Shown piece by piece: positions 52,940 through 61,103 of a stretch of 64,000 nt of DNA. Source of the DNA: Haematococcus lacustris (taxonomy: Eukaryota; Chlorophyta; Chlorophyceae; Chlamydomonadales; Haematococcaceae). How positions within the stretch are numbered: position 1 is the first letter of the stretch; each line of letters starts with the position of its first letter. Where the stretch lies: the NCBI GenBank assembly GCA_030144725.1, contig JASKMD010000014.1, positions 7,280,284-7,344,283 of the forward strand, written 5' to 3'. The notes under the pieces are model-generated. The model was not told where the DNA came from. It did not search any database and worked only from the letters and a program-made list of their open reading frames with translations. The position numbers and the translations under genes are program-made.

Positions 52940-53461
52940 ATGGATGCACCACCGGATGTTGCGGAGGTACAGCCTGGAAGGCTGCAGCTACCTTTTCTGT
53001 TTGAGGGCCGGCTAGGTAACAAGCCGTGCAGAGTCATGCTTGACACAGGTGCCAGTTGCACCATCATCAGCCAGGAGCGGTTGGAAAGACATGAAGGCAA
53101 TGTTAACCCTGCTGCACTACAAAGGAAGATCATGATGGAACCCCTGAGAGTGCTGACCGCAACCAATCAGCCTGTGGTAATCACTGAACGTCGTTGTGGC
53201 CTGCTGGAGGTGCAAAAAAGCAAGACGAATTGCAATGCAGTGGTCATGCCAGGAATGCTGAACGGTGTCGACCTGATCCTAGGTGTCGATTGGATGCACG
53301 AGCACGATGCAGTGCTGAAGGTTAAGCACGGGGTGTGCACGCTGTTTGAGGCACTGGGAGAGTCGGGGAAGCCTGTAAACGTGTTCGCAACCAAAGCACC
53401 TGCCTGGGTTTGCGGCTGTCGCTGCTATGAAAGAGCAATGGGAAAGCGCAGCCGAAATTAA
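52940..53461 (+). CDS. Retropepsin-type protease of chromovirus
   Basis: Starts with ATG at 52,940. VMLDTGASCTIIS (about 53,036-53,075) is the aspartic protease active-site motif, followed by a second LILGVDWM motif near 53,275 typical of Ty3/gypsy proteases. It matures the polyprotein. The frame stops at 53,461, but homology moves to another frame near 53,400, where the RT linker starts. Confidence 0.8.
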   Translation: MDAPPDVAEVQPGRLQLPFLFEGRLGNKPCRVMLDTGASCTIISQERLERHEGNVNPAALQRKIMMEPLRVLTATNQPVVITERRCGLLEVQKSKTNCNAVVMPGMLNGVDLILGVDWMHEHDAVLKVKHGVCTLFEALGESGKPVNVFATKAPAWVCGCRCYERAMGKRSRN

Positions 53462-54848
53462 GCTGCTCCGTCCGGGCCAGGCCGTGCGACAATTGCGGAA
53501 AGGCTGCAGTAGCTGGCTGATGTTAGTGAAACCTGGCGATGCTGGCGACCAAGAGGGCTGGTACCAGGGCAGCTTGGCAGCTGCAGTGGCTGGATGCAGT
53601 GAGCAGAACACGAAGGCTAAGCAGGACCCCGAGCTGGTGCCACAAGCTGTGCTAGATGGGTTGCTATCTGAGTATGCAGATGTGTTTGGGGACATGCCAC
53701 CGGGGTTGCCCCCTGACAGGCCAGTGGGGCACACAATCAGGACACCACCCGGGGCTGAAGCTCCCTACAAACGTATGTACAAGCTCAGCCCTAGAGAGGA
53801 GGCTGAGGTGAAGAAGCAGGTGGCTGAGCTGCTGGCCAAAGGGTTGATTGAGCCAAGCAGCAGCCCATACGGGGCACCAATCTTGTTTGTGCAAAAGAGA
53901 GCCTGAGAATGTGTATTGATTACCGTGCTCTCAACAAGTTGCCAAGTAAGGGACAGGTACCCCCTGCCCAGGATTGATGACCTATTTGACAAGCTGGCTG
54001 GCAAGAGGGTGTTTAGCTCCCTAGACCTGCAGTCTGGGTACCACCAGATCAGGATTACAGAGGAGGATGTGCCCAAGACTGCCTTCTTGACGCCAATGGG
54101 CCAGTTCCAGTTCAAGGTGCTCTGTTTTGGGCTAACCAACGCTCCTGCTACGTTCCAACGGATGATGGATAACGTATTCAAGCCTTTGATCAATGAGTGT
54201 GTGTTGGTGTACATTGATGACATTCTGGTGATGAGCAACACCCCTGAGGAGCATGTGCAGCACCTGAGGCAAGTCCTGCAGCTCATGCGAGAAAACAAGT
54301 TCTACGCCAAACTGGCAAAGTGCGAGTTCAACAGAACGCAGCTGGCGTTCCTGGGCCACATCGTGGGCAGCAAAGGCATTGCTGTCGACCCTGCGAAAGT
54401 GCAAGTCGTGAAAGAATGGCCGACGCCGCGCAACCTAAAAGACCTGCAGGCTTTCCTGGGGCTGGCAAACTACTTCAGGCGGTTCATATCAAACTTCAGC
54501 TCTCTGGCTGCACCGTTGACGAACTTGACCAGCAAGCAAGTGGCTGCTGCGTATGACTGGGAACACTTTGGGGGGGCTGAGCTGGAAGCTTTTAATGCCC
54601 TGAAAGAGGCGCTCTGCTCTGCTCCTGTGCTGGCTCTGCCTGACTTCAGCAAGCCTTTTGTAGTGTGCACCGATGCGTCGCTGGTAGGCACCGGAGGGGT
54701 GCTGATGCAAGATGGCAGACCAATTGCTTACACAAGTAAAAAGATGTCCCCAGCCGAGACGCGCTATGCCACTGGAGAGCAAGAGCTGCTGGGTATCATC
54801 AGAGCAGTCAGAGAGTGGAGGTGTTATTTGGATGGAGCACAATCCTGA
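53427..54848 (+). pseudogene. Reverse transcriptase and RNase H of chromovirus, frameshifted
   Basis: The RT begins with YADVFGDMPPGLPPDRP and KGLIEPSSSPYGAPILF, then a stop at 53,904-53,906. Roughly 40 bp here can be read as the conserved MCIDYRALNK block only in another frame, after which the original frame resumes (RYPLPRIDDLFDKLAGKRVF). So two compensating indels damage the palm. The rest is good: FGLTNAPATFQRMM and the catalytic YIDD box at 54,210-54,221. RNase H has CTDAS and GEQELLGI, and its last part (LTDHNPL) lies in the next frame after another indel near 54,835. Confidence 0.8.
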
Positions 54849-56608
54849 CTGATCACAATCCCCTCATCTACCTGCAAACACAGCCCAACTTGTCGAGGCG
54901 GCAGGTCAGATGGATGGAAGAGCTATCACGCTACAAGTATGAGATCAAGTACATACCCGGTGCAACTAATGTGGCTGACCCTATCAGCCGTAACCCCGCT
55001 CTGGCCAATGAGGTGGCGCTAACAAGCTCATCATCACCACAAAATGCTGACTCTGAAGACGCCATGACTGTGATCATGACGCTAAGCTCCCGGGCTGAAA
55101 GGCCAGTCTACGCCATAACTACACGCCGCACTGCTGCCCGGCTGCGAGAGAATGCTGAGCTGGGGCAGGTGGCTGCCCGGGAGGCTGCCCAAAGAGCAAA
55201 CCAGCTGGTCCCACCAGATGATTTGGCTGCTGCCCATACGCCTGGCCAGGCAAGAATGACAAGTACACATAAAAAGGGGGCGCAGCCAGGTGGGGGGGAA
55301 TCCCTGCGGCAGCAACAACAAACAACAGAGTCACATAACAAATCAAACAAACAAGGTGATGACGGGCAGTCCACATCTGAGTCGGGCCCCTTAACCCTAA
55401 TGCAGGCAATCAAGCAAGCCTATGCGGCTGACACACGCTTTGCTGATGAGGCCTTCACATCGCAGCTGTACCAGCATGAGGGGCTGTGGCTGACTGAGTG
55501 GGACAGAGTGGTGGTTCCTGATGACGCTGCGCTGCGGAAGAGAGTGATACACACCATGCATGACACCAGATGTGCTGATCACCTGGGTATGACGAAGACC
55601 CTTGAGCAGGTGACGCGCTGGTTCACATGGCCTGGTGTGTCGGAGAATGTGAAGAGCTATGTGCGCAGCTGCCACTCGTGCCAAGTGAACAAGTCAAGTG
55701 CCAAGAAGCCTGCTGGCCTGCTGCAGCCGCTGCCCATACCTGAGAGACCGTGGGACAGCGTGTCAATGGACCTCATAGTGAAGCTCCCTGCAAGTGGGCC
55801 CAACAAATATGACTCAATATTAGTGTTTGTGGACAGACTAACAAAGATGGTACACCTGGTGAAGACCTGGGAGAGCATGACTGCCACACAGTATGCCAAG
55901 CTGTTCCTCGAGCACGGGATGCCGAGGAGTGTGGTCAGTGACAGAGGACCCCAGTTCCACAACAAGTTTTGGGCTGAGGTTACCAAGCTGCTCCAGGTCC
56001 AGGTGAACCTATCCAGCGCCTACCACCCTGAAACAGATGGCCAAACAGAGCGTGTTAACCGGGTAATTGAGGAAATGCTGAGGCACTTCATCAGGCCTGA
56101 CCAGCGGGACTGGGCGGAGTACTTACCTCTGGTGGAGTTCGCCATCAACAATGCCTGGCAGGAGTCGGTCCGCAGTACGCCCTTCTACCTGAATTATGGC
56201 TATCATCCGCGGCTGGCTGAGCTGCTCGACCTGCCGCAGAAGGTGCCGCAGGCGCACGAATTTGTCGAGGGCATGAAGAAGGCGGTTGAGCAGGCGAGGC
56301 AGTGCCTAGTGCGGGCGCAGAAGCGCATGAAGTCATATCAGGATAACAAACGGCGTGAGGCACTTTACCTGCCTGGTGACATGGTGCTGCTGAGCACACA
56401 GAACATGAGGGGTAAGGCTAACCAGCCTGGAGTCCGTAAGCTAAAGCCTCGCTATGTGGGCCCGTTCAGTGTGCAGTACATGGTAGGCAAGGCAGCTGTG
56501 AAGCTGTGGCTGCCAGATGAGTGGTCTCGACTCCACAACGTGTTTCATGTGTCCTTGGTGAAGCCCTATCGCACGGATGCTTCAGGGGCAGTGCCTGGGC
56601 TGGCTTGA
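54815..56608 (+). CDS. RNase H end and integrase of chromovirus
   Basis: Begins with the RNase H end (LTDHNPLIYLQ, GATNVADPISR). The integrase has a HHCC finger (HTMHDTRCADHLG...CHSCQ, about 55,550-55,685), and a DDE core with Asp in SMDLIVKLP, Asp in VVSDRGPQF and Glu in GQTERVNRVIEE. A GPF module (PRYVGPFSVQYMVG, near 56,450) and HNVFHVSLVKPY close it. It inserts element cDNA into the genome. The frame ends at a TGA (56,606-56,608) that separates it from the chromodomain in the same frame. Confidence 0.85.
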   Translation: MEVLFGWSTILTDHNPLIYLQTQPNLSRRQVRWMEELSRYKYEIKYIPGATNVADPISRNPALANEVALTSSSSPQNADSEDAMTVIMTLSSRAERPVYAITTRRTAARLRENAELGQVAAREAAQRANQLVPPDDLAAAHTPGQARMTSTHKKGAQPGGGESLRQQQQTTESHNKSNKQGDDGQSTSESGPLTLMQAIKQAYAADTRFADEAFTSQLYQHEGLWLTEWDRVVVPDDAALRKRVIHTMHDTRCADHLGMTKTLEQVTRWFTWPGVSENVKSYVRSCHSCQVNKSSAKKPAGLLQPLPIPERPWDSVSMDLIVKLPASGPNKYDSILVFVDRLTKMVHLVKTWESMTATQYAKLFLEHGMPRSVVSDRGPQFHNKFWAEVTKLLQVQVNLSSAYHPETDGQTERVNRVIEEMLRHFIRPDQRDWAEYLPLVEFAINNAWQESVRSTPFYLNYGYHPRLAELLDLPQKVPQAHEFVEGMKKAVEQARQCLVRAQKRMKSYQDNKRREALYLPGDMVLLSTQNMRGKANQPGVRKLKPRYVGPFSVQYMVGKAAVKLWLPDEWSRLHNVFHVSLVKPYRTDASGAVPGLA

Positions 56609-56914
56609 CCACCTCCTGTGCAGTGGCTGGATGGAGCGCCCCAATACACAGTAGAGAAGGTGGTGGGCCACAGGCTGGAGCCCAACAAAGGCAAGCGCAA
56701 GGGCAAGTGCAAGAAGAGAAGGCTTGAGTTCCTGGTCAAGTGGCAAGGACACGGTGACGAGCATAACACATGGGAGTTGAGCACTCAGCTGGTGGGCTGC
56801 CAAGAGCTGTTGGCCAGGTACCTGACAGAGCATAACCTGAGTGCCGAGGCTGAGGAGGCGGCTGATGGCGAGGCTGGAGCTAAGGATGATGTTGAAGCTG
56901 AGGCCCAGGCCTGA
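56609..56914 (+). pseudogene. Chromodomain of chromovirus integrase, after an in-frame TGA
   Basis: Same frame as the integrase, starting right after the TGA. QYTVEKVVGHR...RRLEFLVKWQGHGDEHNTWE is a chromodomain with the aromatic residues in place (Y, W, W). In chromoviruses this C-terminal domain guides insertion to heterochromatin. A GTG/no-ATG start makes separate translation unlikely; the TGA probably arose from CGA. A charged Glu/Ala tail follows. Confidence 0.75.
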
Positions 56915-57028
56915 TGGTAGAGGCATGGTTGGAACTCAGACACCTAGCGCTAGTGTGGGCGCGAGTGATGGCACAACGTGCCTGAGCGGGGCAACACCAC
57001 AGTGGTCAGCTGAGGACAGCTGAGCCAG

Positions 57029-57039
57029 GTGGGGGGGAA
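57029..57039 (+). other. Polypurine tract
   Basis: GTGGGGGGGAA immediately before the 3' LTR, the expected primer for plus-strand synthesis. Confidence 0.8.
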
Positions 57040-57211
57040 TGTTACGTGACCATGTAAGGCTAAGCTAATGCCGGTTGAGAGATCTGGATCTCCCCTGTGA
57101 GAAGTGTGATGTGGTGAGGTGATCTGAGGCCGGGTTCGATTCCCGGGCAGACTTCCTGACAACGCCCAGTCTGTCACGGAGAACTCAGTCATCGCCACTC
57201 ATCACGCAACA
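57040..57211 (+). repeat. 3' LTR (172 bp)
   Basis: Identical to the 5' LTR over all 172 bases; followed by GAAGG. Confidence 0.95.
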
Positions 57212-57291
57212 GAAGGAGCAGACAAGGCAGCGGTGCTGCGGGTTCCTTCAGAGCTGTGCATCAGCTTCAGGCAACGGTCCAGCCAAGTGGA

Positions 57292-57737
57292 CTGCTGCAG
57301 CTGCAGCTGCCATGATGGTAGTGGTGGTAGCTGGTGTGGCAGGCATTGAGCCTTGTCCCCATCATGAAATACATACACACGGGCATGCTGCGTCAGGGCT
57401 TGAAGATGGCCATGCAGGCAGGGGCAGGGTCGACTGTTGACCGCAGGCAGGTGGCAGCTTCAGGGGCGGGGTGGGGTTGCGAGCAGTTGTAGGGGCATAC
57501 AGGCTGACCCTGACCCCTGGACCCCACCACTGCCCTCCAGCCTTCCCACCTTTCTTGCCTCCTGCCCTGACGCCTAACCCCTCATGCCTATGCATGCCCT
57601 TGTGCTGCTGCCCCTGCGTGTTTGCAGCATCAAGAGATCCGTGCGAGCAAGGTGGGCGGCAGCAGGTGCCAGACCAATGCTTGGCAGCAGCAGCAGCATG
57701 TCACATGCAAGGGCTAGCCCGGCCTTGCAGCCACCCC
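57292..57737 (+). pseudogene. FAS1 gene fragment in copy 2
   Basis: Same structure as the copy 1 fragment: exon 4, deletion of exon 5, exon 6 with flanking introns. It starts 75 bp after the LTR element. It differs from copy 1 by the donor becoming GCAGGT and by a few substitutions. Confidence 0.8.
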
Positions 57738-58036
57738 GCAGACCTTGCAAGCAGCAGTAGCCACAAGGCAGTCCTCTCCAAGCCCTCTAGCTATTTTGTC
57801 TGTAGTGAAAGGCTCATGCACATGCCCGTCACCAATGCCTGGTGCTGCCATTGTCTGAGATGGGTGGATCCGTGGCTGTGATGATATGAATGAAAGTGGC
57901 ATGCTGCATGGAGTTCATCATTTGCTTCATGGCGTTGTAGCTGAGAGATGTTCACAACACGACTTTGCAGCCAGCATGTGATGTGTAATCAAACAGTGAT
58001 GTACTCGGAGTGTGACACAATTCAGTAGTGTGATAG

Positions 58037-61000
58037 AAGCCAAGCAATAGGTTTACAACGCCTTGCAATGTACACATTTGCAAACCACACACACAACGCA
58101 CTGCCCTAGCTCTGCTCGCCAGCACCAACCACCAGGCACGTCAAAGCTCGGTGGTCTAGATAAATGACGGATCCACACTCAACCATGGACAGATCTTGCT
58201 CTCAGTGATGTGACTAGCTGGACTGATGATGACACGCACGCCTCATGCACTCGCCACCCAACACAGTATCGAACATGACAGGGCATGCACTTATTGGCTT
58301 ACATACCGATCTCACCCGTGACAAGGACATACAGACAAGCTCGTGTAGACAGAACAGCATCCATGCAAGTCATAGTACCGGCACACCCATGCAAGGTGCA
58401 ACAATAAAACAGGCACGTCCATGTAGAAGGCATGTCAAGTCTGATGTGTGATGCATCATCTAGGGTGTGAACATGCCAAGCCCTGCACTGCCAAATCAGC
58501 AGTGAGGGCTCAGTGTGGCCTAGGTGGGGACAGATGTGGCAACCAGCTCATGCAATGGCATGGGACTCAATTCATTCAGTGTGCAATCCATGCGGCCAGG
58601 CAAGCGCTGCGCAAGGCTGACGGCGCTGGCTAGTATGAGTGCGACCCAACCTGGACTAGACCAACCCCACCCCTGCTGTGTGGTGATGGCATGGTGCCAC
58701 CAGCCCACTACTGCTACCTCGCCCCGTAGTCCTCTATCTTCCAGTGAACCACTAGGCGTCCTTGCTCTGTGCCCATATTGGCAGTTGTGGATATCCTGTG
58801 GCATGCTTGCGCCTACAGATGGCGATGGGCAGGGAAGGGCAGGGAAGCGTGCCCGGTTCACTGAAGCTGGTTCGGGAGGCCGCAGCAAGTAGGGCCACGT
58901 GGGCCCCCACTGCCGCTTGGTAGTTAGACGTGCTGAGGACAGACGTGCTGCGGGTTGACCTGCTGTGGGTAGCTGTCATGTTGGTCGAGGTGTCGCGAGC
59001 CAACGTGCTGCGGTTTGACTTGCTGTGGGTCGCTGTGATGTGGGTCGAGGTATCGCGAGCCGACGTGGTGCTGGTTGCTGTGATGTGCGTCGAGGTGTCG
59101 CGGGATGACTTGCTGCAGGTCGTCGTGCTGCGGGCCTGCGACCACCAGGGCGGGACAAGGGCAAGTTGAGATCAATAGCAGGATTGGGTCCAGCGGCGCT
59201 TGCATTTGGTGTGCACAAGGTGTAGCAAGCAAGGTAAGGGGTGCTGGGCCGCGTAAGCCCGCCCTGCGTGGAAACCCAATAGTCAAACGGCGCACCAACG
59301 ATGCAGCGATGCTTGGTTGCGCCTGGATGGAGTCTGTGCGGTTCATGATGATGGGCTGCACTGTGGAGGGAGGCAGCGTTCGCGCGTATGCCCGTAGGCA
59401 CGCATCGCTGTACAAGCAGGGCTGCTTGGGCGGGAGCCATATCTGCAGTTCAGCCCAGCCTCCGCTGCGGATGCACAAGAAATGGGAACGGGGTTAGGTC
59501 CTCCGGACTGCCTCAAGCCAATGTGCCTTGTAGTCAACAGCACCGTTGCGGCCTGACCTGCCCTTACCTGGCATAGCTGATGTCAAGTGCCTCGCACGCA
59601 ACCACCTGCGCCAACAAGGATGGCGCATTGATAGTTTGCTGTGGCTTCTCGCGGCTGCTGGCTGAACCCATTTCGTGGTTAGCTACGTTGGTAGCAATGC
59701 GGCCATATTCCAGGAGGGGGGGTATTTGTACCGTGCATGGCCAACTTTGCGCGCTACTGTATTTCAAATGTGCGGTGACAACACAAGATAGCGAGACCAA
59801 TCACATGTTTTCGCTGTGCTATCGTGGTATCACGGCGTCCTGGTATGAAGGCAGTCTAGCTAGGGATATGTCCTATGACAACATGTCAAGATCCAGATGT
59901 AAAGAAGCTTATCGGGGCAGCCTAGCAATCTGAGAGGTGGCGGCGACCATGTCATGAGCATATCGAACATGGCAGAGCTTAGGGACCATGCTGCACGTGG
60001 ACAAGGACCGGGTACTCATGCAAGTTGTTGATTGCTGTCTGTGTTGTCATCCCCAGCACCACCAGCTCATGCCTAGGCGGCAGTGGTCTGGGGCTTGGAA
60101 AGGTGTGCTGTGCGGCCACCACTGTCGCTGACCACACTTACATAACACGCACAGCTGGGGTGACTGACAGCCACAGGCTCATGCGCAGTCACAGCAAGCA
60201 GCAGCAGCGGTGGCACCAGGACCAGCTTGCACACAATGAGGCACTGTGCCTGGCCCAGTGGGAGAGGCAGCACACGCAGAAGGAGCAGACAAGGCAGCGG
60301 TGCTGCGGGTTCCTTCAGAGCTGTGCATCAGCTTCAGGCAACGGTCCAGCCAAGTGGACTGCTGCAGCTGCAGCTGCCATGATGGTAGTGGTGGTAGCTG
60401 GTGTGGCAGGCATTGAGCCTTGTCCCCATCATGAAATACATACACACGGGCATGCTGCGTCAGGGCTTGAAGATGGCCATGCAGGCAGGGGCAGGGTCGA
60501 CTGTTGACCGCAGGCAGGTGGCAGCTTCAGGGGCGGGGTGGGGTTGCGAGCAGTTGTAGGGGCATACAGGCTGACCCTGACCCCTGGACCCCACCACTGC
60601 CCTCCGGCCTTCCCACCTTTCTTGCCTCCTGCCCTGACGCCTAACCCCTCATGCCTATGCATGCCCTTGTGCTGCTGCCCCTGCGTGTTTGCAGCATCAA
60701 GAGATCCGTGCGAGCAAGGTGGGCGGCAGCAGGTGCCAGACCAATGCTTGGCAGCAGCAGCAGCATGTCACATGCAAGGGCTAGCCCGGCCCTGCAGCCA
60801 CCCCGCAGACCTTGCAAGCAGCAGTAGCCACAAGGCAGTCCTTTCCAAGCCCTCTAGCTATTTTGTCTGTAGTGAAAGGCTCATGCACATGCCCGTCACC
60901 AATGCCTGGTGCTGCCATTGTCTGAGATGGGTGGATCCGTGGCTGTGATGATATGAATGAAAGTGGCATGCTGCATGGAGTTCATCATTTGCTTCATGGC

Positions 61001-61103
61001 GTTGTAGCTGAGAGATGTTCACAACACGACTTTGCAGCCAGCATGTGATGTGTAATCAAACAGTGATGTACTCGGAGTGTGACACAATTCAGTAGTGTGA
61101 TAG
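58037..61103 (+). repeat. 3-kb unit, copy 3
   Basis: Uninterrupted 3,067-bp copy; empty sites for both LTR elements are present (GCTGTC near 60,034 and GAAGG near 60,279). Confidence 0.92.
60359..60804 (+). pseudogene. FAS1 gene fragment in copy 3
   Basis: Nearly identical to the copy 2 fragment. Confidence 0.8.

Larger units (their letters stand above)
52301..57211 (+). mobile_element. Ty3/gypsy chromovirus with identical LTRs and broken pol
   Basis: 4,911 bp with two identical 172-bp LTRs (TGTTACGTGA...TCACGCAACA, near-perfect terminal inverted repeats). The 5-bp duplication GAAGG flanks it at 52,296-52,300 and 57,212-57,216; the other unit copies have GAAGG once. Order of domains is protease, RT, RNase H, integrase, chromodomain, as in chromoviruses. 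Only about 470 bp lie between LTR and protease, so gag is deleted or degenerate. Pol is interrupted by frameshifts and one in-frame TGA. Confidence 0.95.
46892..58036 (+). repeat. 3-kb unit, copy 2, interrupted by two LTR elements
   Basis: Unit sequence occupies 46,892-48,894, 52,051-52,300 and 57,212-58,036. The two insertions are only 250 bp apart in unit coordinates. Confidence 0.95.
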
